From Pantoea agglomerans (lineage in GTDB: Bacteria > Pseudomonadota > Gammaproteobacteria > Enterobacterales > Enterobacteriaceae), in NCBI RefSeq assembly GCF_021397715.1, contig NZ_CP090207.1:744001-808000 (forward strand): a stretch of DNA of 64,000 bases, given 5' to 3'. Positions 26,168-35,137 of this stretch are shown here, in pieces; the first letter of the stretch is position 1, and each line of letters begins with the position of its first letter. The notes under the pieces are model-generated. The model saw only the letters and a list, made by a program, of their open reading frames with translations. It was not told the origin of the DNA and did no database searches. The translations under genes were made by a program, and so were the position numbers.

Positions 26168-28531
26168 ATGAAAACTCTGAAGAACTGGACCCTGCATCAG
26201 CAGGCTGCGCATTTCGTTGAGCTGAAGGTGGAGGATCGTCATTTTCTGCGCCTCTATGTGCTGGAAGAGGGACTGATGCGGGTGCTGCTGAAGCGCGACG
26301 GTGAGCTGGCGCTGAACCGCACCTGGAGCATCGCGCCCGATCAGGATGTGCCGTGGCAGGGCCGGGATCGCGAAGCGCTGGACGGTTTTGCGTTGCCCGA
26401 TTTCAGCGTGCAGCACGATGCGCAACAGGTGCAGATCAGCACCGGACGGCTGCGGGTCACGGTACATCAGCCGCTCTGCCTGAGCTGGGAACAGTTCGAC
26501 GGTGCTGACTGGCAACCGCTGGCCGCCGATCGCCATACCGGCGCTTATCTGCTCAACGTCCACGGCGACGGCGTGGAACACTATCAGCGCCGCCAGCCGC
26601 AGGATCGGGTCTATGGCCTGGGAGAAAAGAGCGGCGATCTGAATCGCGCAAACCGTCGCTTTGAGATGCGCAATCTGGATGCGATGGGCTATAACGCCGC
26701 CAGCACCGATCCGCTCTATAAACATATCCCGTTTACCCTGACGCAGCGCGATGGCGTCAGTTTCGGTCTGTTCTATGACAATCTCAGCAGTAGCTGGCTC
26801 GATCTCGGCAACGAGCTGGATAACTACCATCTGCCTTATCGCCGCTATCGTGCCGAGGCGGGCGATCTCGATTACTACATGATGCTGGGACCGACGCTGC
26901 TTGAGGTCACCAAAGCCTTTGTGCGCCTGACCGGTCGCACCCTGTTTCAGCCTAAATGGAGCCTCGGCTACAGCGGCTCGACCATGCACTACACCGACGC
27001 GCCCGACGCGCAACAGCAGCTGCAATCGTTTATTCGCCTGTGCCGCGAGCATGAAATCCCCTGCGACTCGTTCCAGCTGTCGTCGGGCTATACCTCGATT
27101 AACAATAAGCGCTACGTCTTTAACTGGAACTACGACAAAGTGCCCGATCCCAACGCGCTGAGCGAGGCGTTTCATCGTGCCGGCATGAAGCTGGCGGCCA
27201 ACATCAAACCCTGTCTGCTCCAGGATCATCCGCGTTATCAGGAAGTGGCGGCGCAGGGGCTGTTTATTCGCGATTCCGAGCAGGATCGTCCTGAGCGGTC
27301 TGTCTTCTGGGATGATGAAGGTTCGCACCTCGACTTTACCCATCCGCAGGCGGTGCGCTGGTGGCAGGAGAATGTCACCCGTCAGCTGCTGGAAAAGGGC
27401 ATTGATGCCACCTGGAACGACAACAATGAGTATGAGGTGTGGGATGGCGAAGCGCGCTGTCACGGCTTCGGTCAGCCGATTGCCATCAAGCATATCCGGC
27501 CGGTGATGCCGTTACTGATGATGCGCGCCTCAATGGAGGCACAGCAGCAGTTCGCGCCCGACAAGCGGCCCTACCTGATCTCGCGCTCCGGCTGTGCCGG
27601 GATGCAGCGCTATGTACAAACCTGGAGCGGCGACAACCGGACCAGCTGGCAAACCCTGCGCTACAACATCCGCATGGGGCTGGGGATGAGCCTCTCCGGA
27701 CTCTATAACGTCGGCCATGACGTCGGCGGTTTTTCCGGCGACAAGCCCGATGCCGAGCTGTTTGTGCGCTGGGTTCAGAATGGCGTGATGCATCCGCGCT
27801 TTACCATCCACTCATGGAATGACGATCACACGGTGAATGAACCCTGGATGTACCCGGAGGTGACGCCGATGATCCGCGAGGCGATTCGGCTGCGTTATCG
27901 CCTGATGCCTTATCTCTACACCCTGGCGTGGCAGGCCAGCGCGCAGGATGAGCCGATGCTGCGTCCGACCTTTCTCGATCATGAACAGGACCCGCGCAGC
28001 TGGCAGGAAAATGATGACTTTATGCTGGGGCGCGATCTGCTGGTCGCCAGCGTGGTGGAGCAGGGCGCGCGACAGCGTGAGGTCTATCTGCCGCACAACG
28101 GGCATGGCTGGTATGACTGGCACAGCGGTCAGTGGCTGGCTGGCGGTGAGCAGATTACGCTGGATGCACCGCTGGATCGTCTGCCGTTGCTGGTACGTGC
28201 TGGGGCAGTGATTCCGCTGGGCGAGTGTGAAAGCACCACCGATGCGCAACGCGACCGGGTGCGTCAGTGGCAGTTATGGCCAGCGCCCGCGGAGGCGGTG
28301 ACGCAGGGAGAGGTGTTTGACGATGACGGTGAAAGTTATGGCTGGCAGCAGGGAAATGCGCTGTGGCTGAACTGGACGCTGCGCGGCAGCGCTACCCGAA
28401 TCGATCTGACGATTGAAAAACGCGGCGATTACCAGCCGGCGTGGCGTGAAATCAGCCTGGTATTGCCAGCAGGCGAGACGCGGGCGTTGTGGGTTAACGG
28501 CGAGCCAGCCAGCGTATACCGGCTGGACTAA
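26168..28531 (+). CDS. Glycoside hydrolase family 31 alpha-glycosidase
   Basis: 787-residue GH31 enzyme without a signal peptide. An N-terminal beta-sandwich (about 1-235, with RVYGLGEKSGDLNR) precedes the TIM barrel; Asp418 in WNDNNE is the predicted nucleophile and Asp489 in WSGDN the acid/base. The C-terminal beta domains follow (PLLVRAGAVIPLG, FDDDGESYGW). GH31 members are alpha-glucosidases, alpha-xylosidases or sulfoquinovosidases; the exact specificity cannot be read here. Paired with the ACS transporter, it likely acts on an imported cytoplasmic substrate. A palindrome at 28563-28583 may terminate it. Confidence 0.9.
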   Translation: MKTLKNWTLHQQAAHFVELKVEDRHFLRLYVLEEGLMRVLLKRDGELALNRTWSIAPDQDVPWQGRDREALDGFALPDFSVQHDAQQVQISTGRLRVTVHQPLCLSWEQFDGADWQPLAADRHTGAYLLNVHGDGVEHYQRRQPQDRVYGLGEKSGDLNRANRRFEMRNLDAMGYNAASTDPLYKHIPFTLTQRDGVSFGLFYDNLSSSWLDLGNELDNYHLPYRRYRAEAGDLDYYMMLGPTLLEVTKAFVRLTGRTLFQPKWSLGYSGSTMHYTDAPDAQQQLQSFIRLCREHEIPCDSFQLSSGYTSINNKRYVFNWNYDKVPDPNALSEAFHRAGMKLAANIKPCLLQDHPRYQEVAAQGLFIRDSEQDRPERSVFWDDEGSHLDFTHPQAVRWWQENVTRQLLEKGIDATWNDNNEYEVWDGEARCHGFGQPIAIKHIRPVMPLLMMRASMEAQQQFAPDKRPYLISRSGCAGMQRYVQTWSGDNRTSWQTLRYNIRMGLGMSLSGLYNVGHDVGGFSGDKPDAELFVRWVQNGVMHPRFTIHSWNDDHTVNEPWMYPEVTPMIREAIRLRYRLMPYLYTLAWQASAQDEPMLRPTFLDHEQDPRSWQENDDFMLGRDLLVASVVEQGARQREVYLPHNGHGWYDWHSGQWLAGGEQITLDAPLDRLPLLVRAGAVIPLGECESTTDAQRDRVRQWQLWPAPAEAVTQGEVFDDDGESYGWQQGNALWLNWTLRGSATRIDLTIEKRGDYQPAWREISLVLPAGETRALWVNGEPASVYRLD

Positions 28532-28562
28532 CCGGCTGTTATCGCGGCGGAGCAGGAAAAGG

Positions 28563-28583
28563 TCGGCCCAGGGACTGGGCCGA
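28563..28583. terminator. Bidirectional hairpin between GH31 and ftnA
   Basis: Perfect 9-bp stem TCGGCCCAG/CTGGGCCGA with a 3-nt loop, 31 bp after the GH31 stop and 5 bp after the convergent ftnA stop; on the minus strand it is followed by CCTTTTCC. Confidence 0.7.
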
Positions 28584-28588
28584 TAGTA

Positions 28589-29095
28589 TTACGCGCTGTG
28601 GTTTTCGGTGCTCATCCGGCCCAGATCTTTATCGACCAGGAACAGACCGTTACCGCTGTTGCTTACCATCGCCAGTTTATCCAGCACGGTTTTGAACAGC
28701 TTCTCTTCTTCGTGCTGCTCAGCCACGTACCACTGCAGGAAATTAAAGGTCGGGTAATCCTGTGAGGTCATCGCCGCATGCACCAGCTCGTTGATTTTGG
28801 TGGTGATCAGCTGCTCGTGCTCCAGCGCCTGCTGCAGGATTTCATTCAGGGAGGTGAATGAAACCGGCGGCGCAGCAATGGTGCCCAGTACCGGCATCGC
28901 GCCGGTATCGCTCAGATAATCGAACAGGCGCTGCATGTGTTCCATCTCTTCGCGCGAGTGCATTTTCAGGAACGAGGCGGCACCTTCGAATCCTTTGTCG
29001 CTGCACCAGGCACTCATTTGCAGATAAAGATTGGCGGAGAAAAATTCCAGGTTCAGCTGGTCGTTCAGACGCCCAGTCATTTCAGCAGTCAGCAT
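28589..29095 (-). CDS. ftnA: Non-haem ferritin FtnA
   Basis: 168-residue ferritin, a four-helix bundle forming a 24-subunit cytoplasmic iron store. Ferroxidase ligands are visible in [32 protein letters not shown] and [12 protein letters not shown], as in E. coli FtnA (about 165 residues). It is monocistronic and convergent with the GH31 gene. In E. coli its expression is indirectly controlled by Fur; no clear Fur box is seen here. Confidence 0.95.
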   Translation of the reverse strand: MLTAEMTGRLNDQLNLEFFSANLYLQMSAWCSDKGFEGAASFLKMHSREEMEHMQRLFDYLSDTGAMPVLGTIAAPPVSFTSLNEILQQALEHEQLITTKINELVHAAMTSQDYPTFNFLQWYVAEQHEEEKLFKTVLDKLAMVSNSGNGLFLVDKDLGRMSTENHSA

Positions 29096-29575
29096 GGCCG
29101 AGTCCTTGTAAGAATATGTTAAAAAAACAGGTGAGAGGCGGTGAATTATGCATCAAACATGTTAGCAATGTGAAGCCTTTTCCGCAAAAACTGCCAATTT
29201 ATCTGATTGATTTAAATAGAATTATTTCACAACCTGAATGCGACGGATTCTCATTTTTTATCAGCTTCGCACTCTGTATCGCTGGCACCCTTTTAGTGCA
29301 CCCTGGCTGAGTCATGCTGGTGCAGGCGGCCTGGCACTGATTTCATTTTCGCCAATCTGATTTCGTGATGAAAATAATTCCGGCGCAGTGAGTCTGCGTC
29401 CGCTAAATAGATCCCGCCCATTGCGGTGGATTATTCGCCGGTTATGGCTGGGTCAGCGCTGAATAAGGGACGTTCGCTGTGCGCTGGCATAATTCCTGCT
29501 TAAAACAGAGTTCCCAATATTGAACGCTGCCGCAGCGCGGAATAAACGGCAGGTCAGCGACATCAGGAGGAAATA
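29096..29575. other. Divergent intergenic region ftnA / yjiH
   Basis: 480 bp. The part next to ftnA is AT-rich. The right half holds a sigma-54-like element at 29484-29500 and the yjiH ribosome-binding site AGGAGG. TGCACC and GGTGCA half-sites (about 29298 and 29321) form an inverted pair 16 bp apart. A frame on the plus strand runs across the left part but overlaps ftnA antisense and has no family features. Confidence 0.45.
29484..29500 (+). promoter_or_regulatory. Possible sigma-54 promoter of yjiHG-M20 operon
   Basis: CTGGCATAATTCCTGCT has the invariant GG-N10-GC of -24/-12 promoters (GG at 29486, GC at 29498) and TGGCA, with two deviations from TGGCAC-N5-TTGC. It lies 76 bp before yjiH. 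No matched enhancer was identified. Confidence 0.35.
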
Positions 29576-30244
29576 ATGTCGAATCAGAGTGTGGTTAAGG
29601 CGGAAACCGTCAGCGCCAGTAAAGGCAGTTATCTGGCGCTGATTTTCGCCATCCTGTTTTTCTCGGGGCTGTTTTATCGGGTGGATGGGCTGAAATGGCT
29701 GGGGGCGTTTGACTTCACCACGCTGGGTGGCAGCTTTGGCACCATGAAAGATCCGGCCAGCAACACCTTTCTTGGGGCCGGCGGGCTTAGTGCTAAAGCG
29801 GGTTTCCTGTTTGCGCTGTCACTCACGCCGACCGTGATGCTGGCGCTGGGCGTGCTGGAAATCTTCACCCACTACGGCGCGATCCGCGCAGCGCACCGGC
29901 TGCTGACACCATTACTGAAACCCTTAATGGGCCTGCCGGGACGCTGCGGGCTGGCGTTAATTACCGATCTGCAAAGCACCGACGCAGGCGCGGCATTAAC
30001 CAAAGAGATGGCTGACCAGAAACAGATCGGTAAAAAAGAGGTCGTGGTGATGTGCGCCTGGCAATATTCCGGCGCCGGTTTAATCAATAACTATTTTGCT
30101 ATTGGTTCGGCGCTGTTTGCCTCAATGACGCTGCCGATCATTATCCCGCTGATGCTCATGCTGGTGCTGAAATTTGTCGGTGCGGCGATAACCCGCTTCG
30201 TGTTAAACAGTGTTTATCAAAAGGATTTCAGCGATGGAAAATAA
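29576..30244 (+). CDS. yjiH: YjiH family nucleoside-recognition (Gate) membrane protein
   Basis: 222-residue inner-membrane protein with about five hydrophobic segments and the nucleoside-recognition/Gate-domain pattern (GRCGLALITDLQSTDAG, CAWQYSGAGLINNY). In E. coli yjiH-yjiG sit next to iadA (isoaspartyl dipeptidase) and are thought to form a small-molecule transporter. Here they precede an M20 amidohydrolase instead, so import of a dipeptide or N-acyl compound is a reasonable inference. The 3' end overlaps yjiG by 11 bp. Confidence 0.85.
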   Translation: MSNQSVVKAETVSASKGSYLALIFAILFFSGLFYRVDGLKWLGAFDFTTLGGSFGTMKDPASNTFLGAGGLSAKAGFLFALSLTPTVMLALGVLEIFTHYGAIRAAHRLLTPLLKPLMGLPGRCGLALITDLQSTDAGAALTKEMADQKQIGKKEVVVMCAWQYSGAGLINNYFAIGSALFASMTLPIIIPLMLMLVLKFVGAAITRFVLNSVYQKDFSDGK

Positions 30245-30713
30245 TAACGCCGCCAACGTCAGTCATAACCCGTTTGATGTGTTTGTCACCGGTGCGCGTA
30301 AAGGCTTTCATATCGCCATTCATAATCTGATGCCCAATGTGGTGATGGCGTATGTGCTGGCGGAAGTGCTCAACCTGCTCGGTATTATGCCGTTGCTGGG
30401 ACAGGTTTTTGCCCCGGTGATGGGCCTGTTTGGCCTGCCAGGCGAAGCGATTACCGTGCTGCTGACCGCGTGGCTCTCCTCATCGGCGGGCACCGGCGTG
30501 GCGGTCAGCCTGCTGACTAAAGGGCTGCTGACCGGCGCGGATATTACCGTGCTGGCACCGGCGATCTTTCTGATGGGATCGCAACTGCAATATATGGGGC
30601 GGCTGCTGGGCGTGGCCGATGTTCCGAAAAAATACTGGCCGCTGCTGATGCTGGTAAGCATCAGCAACGCGCTGATCGCGATGTTTGTTATGCGTCTGTT
30701 TATTCAGGAGTGA
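30234..30713 (+). CDS. yjiG: YjiG family membrane protein
   Basis: 159-residue partner of YjiH with four hydrophobic helices and the Gate-domain segment GLPGEAITVLLTAWLSSSAG. The start ATG 30234 has AAGGA nine bases upstream, inside the end of yjiH, so translation is coupled; an in-frame GTG at 30210 is less likely. Probably forms a hetero-oligomeric transporter with YjiH. Confidence 0.85.
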   Translation: MENNNAANVSHNPFDVFVTGARKGFHIAIHNLMPNVVMAYVLAEVLNLLGIMPLLGQVFAPVMGLFGLPGEAITVLLTAWLSSSAGTGVAVSLLTKGLLTGADITVLAPAIFLMGSQLQYMGRLLGVADVPKKYWPLLMLVSISNALIAMFVMRLFIQE

Positions 30714-30717
30714 AGCC

Positions 30718-31821
30718 GTGTCTGAGGTATTAGAGCATTACCATTTTCTGCATGAGATCCCGGAACTGGGATTCCAGGAGGTGAAAACCTCCGCTTACAT
30801 CGCCGACCAGCTGGAGCGAGCGGGCCTGAAGGTGACGCGCAACATCAACAACACCACCGGTATCGTGGCGGAGATCGACAGTGGAGTGCCGGGTCCGGTG
30901 CTGGCGCTGCGCGCCGATATGGATGCGCTGGGTCATATCATTGATGGCGTGCCCTGCGCGCGTCACACCTGCGGCCACGACGGTCACTCTTCCGTGGTGC
31001 TGACTGCGGCGGCGGCGTTACTCAAAGAGGGCGCGGTGAAGCGCGGCCGGCTAAAAATTCTGTTCCAGCCCGCGGAAGAGCTGGGGGCGGGCGCACTGGC
31101 GATGGTTGAGGGCGGCGCGCTGGATGATGTAGAGATGATTCTGGGATTCCACCTGCGGCCGCTGGAAGAGTGCGTGGTGGGACAGGCGGTGCCTGCGGTG
31201 CTTTACTCAGCCTGCAGCACGCTGGAAGCCACCATCAAGGGCCAGCCGGCGCACGCGGCGCGCCCGCACCTCGGCGTTAACGCGCTGGATGCGGCGGTAC
31301 AGGCGGTGAATGCGGTAAACACGCTGCATCTGTCGCCGGGTCTTAACTGGAGCGTCAAAGCGACACGTTTCCTGTGTGACGCGGGCGTCACCAACTCGGT
31401 GCCGGATGAAGCGCGGGTGGTGTGGGATCTGCGCTCGCAGGAAAATGCGCCGATGGAGGTGCTGAAAGAACAGGTTACGCGCGCGATCGTCAACAGCGTC
31501 GCGGCGCTCGGTGCCACGGCAGAGGTCCGGGTATTGAAAGAGATGCCGGCGGCTGAAATTGACGATGAGGCGACGGCGGTGATCCGTGCGGCGATTGTTG
31601 AGGTGCTGGGAGAAGAGGGACTGCTGCCGGAGAGAACGACCCCAGGCAGCGAAGACTTTTTCTACTATCCAGTTAAACGTCCCGGCGTGAAGGCGGGCTT
31701 CTGGGGATTAGGCACCAACCTGACGCCAGGGCTGCATCATCCCGATATGCGCTTTGATCTGGATTCGCTGGAGATTGGCGTGCAGATCTTCAAAGCCTGC
31801 GTGAAAAAAGTGCTGGGCTAG
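30718..31821 (+). CDS. M20 family metallo-amidohydrolase
   Basis: 367-residue zinc/manganese amidohydrolase of the M20D group (aminoacylase, hippurate hydrolase, IAA-amino-acid hydrolase relatives). Metal ligands are seen in LRADMDALG, TCGHDGHSS, PAEELGAG and the late His in PGLHHPDMRFD; a dimerisation lid covers about 175-285. It starts with GTG 30718, 7 bp after AGGAG and 4 bp after the yjiG stop, so it belongs to the yjiHG operon. The complex likely imports and hydrolyses an N-acyl amino acid or peptide-like nitrogen source (inference). Confidence 0.88.
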   Translation: MSEVLEHYHFLHEIPELGFQEVKTSAYIADQLERAGLKVTRNINNTTGIVAEIDSGVPGPVLALRADMDALGHIIDGVPCARHTCGHDGHSSVVLTAAAALLKEGAVKRGRLKILFQPAEELGAGALAMVEGGALDDVEMILGFHLRPLEECVVGQAVPAVLYSACSTLEATIKGQPAHAARPHLGVNALDAAVQAVNAVNTLHLSPGLNWSVKATRFLCDAGVTNSVPDEARVVWDLRSQENAPMEVLKEQVTRAIVNSVAALGATAEVRVLKEMPAAEIDDEATAVIRAAIVEVLGEEGLLPERTTPGSEDFFYYPVKRPGVKAGFWGLGTNLTPGLHHPDMRFDLDSLEIGVQIFKACVKKVLG

Positions 31822-31829
31822 CTAACCCC

Positions 31830-31853
31830 GTTACCCGTCTCGCGGCGGGTAAC
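31830..31853. terminator. Hairpin between convergent M20 and DUF1989 genes
   Basis: Perfect 8-bp stem GTTACCCG/CGGGTAAC with an 8-nt loop between the two convergent stops (31821 and 31864). No T tract on either side, so termination efficiency is unclear. Confidence 0.5.
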
Positions 31854-31863
31854 GCCCTGCTAG

Positions 31864-32538
31864 CTAGCTGGCTGGCACCCAGGGTCCCGTCAGTGGCGGG
31901 TTGGGGAAGTTACCGGTAAGAATGCGTAGCTCCGCATTGCGCGGTGTATTGTCGCCAGCGCCCTGAATGCTGACAATATCCTGTGGGCAGGCCGAAAAGG
32001 CGACATAGCAGTCCATCTCGGCGCGAAGGATGATGTAGTCCCCCGCACGCGTCACCACCGGCAGCGTTTTCAGCGTCATGCCGTCTGGCTGTACCTGAAT
32101 ATTCATAAAAATGTTAAACGACGCCAGGTTGCCGTGTGGCAGGCTCACGCCCAGCGCCGCCATCGCCTCAAACAGGTTGTCATGACAGTTGCGGTGCGGC
32201 TCGGTACAGCCCAGCAGGGCATAGCGGCGTGCGTCGCAGGCGGCCATAAAGGTGTCGTGCACCCCCGGTGAACTATCCTCCACCAGCGTCAGAATGGGGC
32301 GGCGCTGATTGGTGATAAAACTGTCGCCTGTTGTGGGATTAAGACGCTGGTTCCAGACGCGTGTCGCCTCCATCGACATATATTCAGTCACGTCCGCCGC
32401 GTTATAAGCCCAGCAATCCACCACTTGGGTGCCGTGCGAATTGATCACCTGTACGGCTTCGCCTTTCTGCAATAAAACGGCCCGGCCGTGACGCGCCGGG
32501 ACAAGCAGCGCCGCGCGCTGCTGATATTCAGCTGACAT
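31864..32538 (-). CDS. DUF1989 / urea carboxylase-associated protein (copy 1)
   Basis: 224-residue DUF1989 protein. This family contains the urea carboxylase-associated proteins, shown in guanidine degradation to be the two subunits of carboxyguanidine deiminase (CgdA/CgdB). Conserved residues are visible: GVHDTFMAACD, HRNCHDN, INSHGTQVVD and ACPQD with Cys. Last gene of the minus-strand operon, 13 bp after a permease. No carboxylase gene is near, so the substrate may differ from guanidine. All putative catalytic His/Cys/Asp positions look intact. Confidence 0.82.
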   Translation of the reverse strand: MSAEYQQRAALLVPARHGRAVLLQKGEAVQVINSHGTQVVDCWAYNAADVTEYMSMEATRVWNQRLNPTTGDSFITNQRRPILTLVEDSSPGVHDTFMAACDARRYALLGCTEPHRNCHDNLFEAMAALGVSLPHGNLASFNIFMNIQVQPDGMTLKTLPVVTRAGDYIILRAEMDCYVAFSACPQDIVSIQGAGDNTPRNAELRILTGNFPNPPLTGPWVPAS

Positions 32539-32551
32539 AAGATTCTCCTGG

Positions 32552-33217
32552 TTAATGCGGCATGATGCGGCGATAGCGCGTCATGCGAAATTCAAGGCGG
32601 CGTGCCAGCCCGTCGAGCAGGCTGTTGAGTACCCAGTAGCAGACCGCCACGGTGAGGTAAATCTCCAGCGGCGCATAGGTCGCGGAGATCACCTCTCTGG
32701 CGGCGTACATAAACTCCTGTACCGAGACGATAGAAAGCAGTGCGGAATCCTTAATCAGACCGATCAACAGCCCGATCAGCGGCGAGAGCATTTGCGGCAG
32801 CGTTTGCGGTAACACCACGTCACGTAATTGCTCCGTACGGCTCAGCCCCAGCACGCGGGATGCTTCCCACTGGCTGCGGGGCAGCGCCGCAATGGCACTG
32901 CGTATGACCTGAGCGATATAGGGAGCGTAGTAAAGCGTCAGCGCCAGCACGCCGACCTGCGGCGAGCTGAAGGTGACGCCATACTCCGGCAGCACGAAAT
33001 AGAGCAGATAGATCACCACCAGCAGCGGCAGAGCCAGCGTCAGCGCGCTGTAGAAACGCAGCAAGCGTTGCCAGAAGGCTGGCGCACGCATCAGACCGAT
33101 TGCCATGATGCTGCCCCAGAGTAATGAGCAAAGCGCAGCGACGGCGCAGAGCTGCAGCGTGGCAGCCATTCCCTCGGCCAGTGACGGCAGCGCCGTGAAA
33201 ATCACCTGCCAGTCCAT
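32552..33217 (-). CDS. Polar amino-acid-type ABC permease (second)
   Basis: 221-residue membrane subunit of the HisM/GlnP family with five to six helices and the EAA loop SQWEASRVLGLSRTEQLRDV (about residues 137-156), which contacts the ATPase. Its start codon overlaps the end of the upstream permease at 33217. The pair would form the heterodimeric channel of an importer with the binding protein at 35138-35965, but no ATPase gene is present in the cluster. Confidence 0.88.
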   Translation of the reverse strand: MDWQVIFTALPSLAEGMAATLQLCAVAALCSLLWGSIMAIGLMRAPAFWQRLLRFYSALTLALPLLVVIYLLYFVLPEYGVTFSSPQVGVLALTLYYAPYIAQVIRSAIAALPRSQWEASRVLGLSRTEQLRDVVLPQTLPQMLSPLIGLLIGLIKDSALLSIVSVQEFMYAAREVISATYAPLEIYLTVAVCYWVLNSLLDGLARRLEFRMTRYRRIMPH

Positions 33218-33870
33218 TATGTGCGCCTCCCTTTGCGTTCCAGCTGATGCGCAAAGCGCATCAGCGGCAGCGCGATTAAAAGATATCCTGCCGCAACCAG
33301 CAGCAGCACCTGCGTTGTCTCATAGGTACGAGCGATGACGATCTGGCCCGCGTAGGTCAGTTCGGTGAGCGCCACCACCGACGCCAGCGGCGTGGTTTTG
33401 AGCAGAATGGTAAATTCGTTCACCAGCATTGGCAGGCTGGCCTGCAGCACCTGCGGATTGATTACGTACCACCAGGTCAGCCATCGGCTCAGGCCCAGCG
33501 TGCGCGCCGCCTCGCGCTGGCCGCGTGTGACCAGATCCTGATTCACGCGCAGAATTTCCGCCACGTAGGCGCCGCTGTTGAGGCCGATGGCGATCACCGC
33601 CGCCAGCATCGGCTGTCCGCCAAGGCCCAGCCGTGGCAGGGTGAAAAACACCACAAACAGCTGCACGATGGCCGGGGTGCCGCGCATCAGGCTGACGTAG
33701 AGGCGGCCGATGCCTCGCCACAACCAGAAGCGGCGTAACTGAAGAAAACAGCCGAGCAGGCCCATCGCCAGGCTGAACAGCGCCGCCAGTACGGTGAGAC
33801 AAAGCGTCATCAGCAGGCCATATCCCAGTTCGGGCAGGGCGCTGACTATCTGTTCATTCAGCCCCATCAC
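33217..33870 (-). CDS. Polar amino-acid-type ABC permease (first)
   Basis: 217-residue HisM/GlnP-type permease with the EAA loop GQREAARTLGLSRWLTWWYV (about residues 137-156), helices at about 15-38, 55-80, 85-105 and the C-terminus. It overlaps the next permease by one base and starts 3 bp after the middle DUF1989 gene, consistent with one transcript. Together the two permeases make a complete transmembrane domain pair; the energising ATPase must be encoded elsewhere. Confidence 0.88.
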   Translation of the reverse strand: MMGLNEQIVSALPELGYGLLMTLCLTVLAALFSLAMGLLGCFLQLRRFWLWRGIGRLYVSLMRGTPAIVQLFVVFFTLPRLGLGGQPMLAAVIAIGLNSGAYVAEILRVNQDLVTRGQREAARTLGLSRWLTWWYVINPQVLQASLPMLVNEFTILLKTTPLASVVALTELTYAGQIVIARTYETTQVLLLVAAGYLLIALPLMRFAHQLERKGRRT

Positions 33871-33873
33871 CGG

Positions 33874-34521
33874 CTACTCCAGCTTAAAATCGGACAGGTT
33901 TTCCGCCACCGCAAGGCGAAGCGGCGCTGGCTGGTCGTTGCCCTCGATGCCGGTATTGCAGGCCGAAACGATAAACTGCATATCCATGGTGACGCGGCAG
34001 GTAATTGCGTCGCCCGCGCGTGTCAGGTTGGGTTCAGGCAGGATCTCGCCCGCGCGCGTGAGCCTGACATGCATAAAGAGATTGATGGGGTCGGGAAGTT
34101 TCGGCACCGTCATGCCGAGACGCGACAGTTCGCCGCGAACCGCCTCGACACAACCCTCACCCTGATAGCCGCGCGAGGCCAGAAAGGCACGCGTTGAGGC
34201 GGGAAGCAGCAGGTCGTGGCGCTTAACGCTATCTTTGCCCAGCACCATCACCGGGCGTCGGCGATTGTTAACCAGCCGCATGCCTGAGCCGAGCAGATAG
34301 CTGTTGCTGAAGACGCGGGTGTGGTGCACCGAGAGCCATATCGCCGGATCGGCGAGACTGAAACCGAACAGCGACGCCACTGCACCTGGCGCCAGCGCGC
34401 TGATACGCAGTAACTGGCCGCGCAGCACCCGAATCGAACCGACGCTACCCGCAGCAACGTTAAGTGGGGCGGCAACAGGACGCGATACCACTTCCTCAAA
34501 TCCTTCACGCATTAACAGCAT
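33874..34521 (-). CDS. Divergent DUF1989 protein (copy 2, degenerate motifs)
   Basis: 215-residue DUF1989 paralogue that keeps the fold pattern (NNRRRPVMVLG, PINLFMHVRLTRAGE, RAGDAITCRVTMDMQFIVSAC) but has lost family residues: where copies 1 and 3 have HRNC-DN and CPQD it has GEGCVEA and CNTG. It may be a non-catalytic partner subunit, in line with the heteromeric CgdAB enzymes. Its start overlaps the end of copy 3 by 17 bp, suggesting coupled, stoichiometric synthesis. Confidence 0.75.
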   Translation of the reverse strand: MLLMREGFEEVVSRPVAAPLNVAAGSVGSIRVLRGQLLRISALAPGAVASLFGFSLADPAIWLSVHHTRVFSNSYLLGSGMRLVNNRRRPVMVLGKDSVKRHDLLLPASTRAFLASRGYQGEGCVEAVRGELSRLGMTVPKLPDPINLFMHVRLTRAGEILPEPNLTRAGDAITCRVTMDMQFIVSACNTGIEGNDQPAPLRLAVAENLSDFKLE

Positions 34522-35134
34522 GGTTCACCTCCGCAGGCTGGCCGTCGTGGATCTCAATGGCGATCGGCGTAACCTGCAGGCCGTTGCCGGGAATGATGTC
34601 CTGTGGACAGGAGGAGACGGCGCAGATCAGATCGCACAGGGCCTCGAAGACGATCTGGTCACCGGCCTTGCTGTGCGGATCGGTGACCTCCATACGACCG
34701 TCGGCGGTTACCGGCCCGTTTTGAAACAGATTGAACGGTTCCGGCAATGAGAAATAGGTGATGCCGTGCGACTTCATGCCCTCCAGCAAGTTGTCGACAC
34801 AGTTGCGATGGCCTTCTACCCCGAAATCAACGCTGAAACGTGTGCGATCGCAGGCCGGAACATTGGCGTCATGAATACCAATGGTGTCGGAGACGATGCG
34901 CAGCAGCGGGCGGTTTTCGCTGGACCAGAGTGCATCCCCGGGTTGAAAGAAAAGCGAGCGCAGATGCTGACGGGTATGCACCGGCGAAAGTTTCTCATCA
35001 TGGTTAGCGGCATTCACCGCCACAAAGTCGGCGGCCTGCTGGCCCTGGCTGTCGATAATGGTAATCAACTGACCTTTGCGAACCTGAAAGGTACGGCCAT
35101 GCCCGGCCGGCACCCGGATAGAGAGAGGACTCAT
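34505..35134 (-). CDS. DUF1989 / urea carboxylase-associated protein (copy 3)
   Basis: 209-residue DUF1989 protein with intact family residues: VIDSQGQQAADFVAVN-like N-terminal strand, GIHDANVPACD, HRNCVDN and SSCPQD. It is the first enzyme gene after the binding protein (3 bp gap) and overlaps the degenerate copy 2. A CgdA/CgdB-like hydrolytic role on an imported nitrogen compound is inferred from family and operon; the substrate is unknown. Confidence 0.8.
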   Translation of the reverse strand: MSPLSIRVPAGHGRTFQVRKGQLITIIDSQGQQAADFVAVNAANHDEKLSPVHTRQHLRSLFFQPGDALWSSENRPLLRIVSDTIGIHDANVPACDRTRFSVDFGVEGHRNCVDNLLEGMKSHGITYFSLPEPFNLFQNGPVTADGRMEVTDPHSKAGDQIVFEALCDLICAVSSCPQDIIPGNGLQVTPIAIEIHDGQPAEVNHAVNA

Positions 35135-35137
35135 CGC

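Noticed and set aside
25880..27493. Open frame of about 537 codons on the minus strand
   Set aside because: It lies opposite the MFS and GH31 genes, crosses both, and lacks recognisable domains or a ribosome-binding site.
28858..29310. Plus-strand frame extending from inside ftnA into the intergenic region
   Set aside because: More than half is antisense to ftnA; the rest shows no signal peptide, domain or clear start.
29298..29327. TGCACC and GGTGCA as an NtrC enhancer
   Set aside because: The half-sites are 16 bp apart, whereas NtrC sites have about 5 bp between them.
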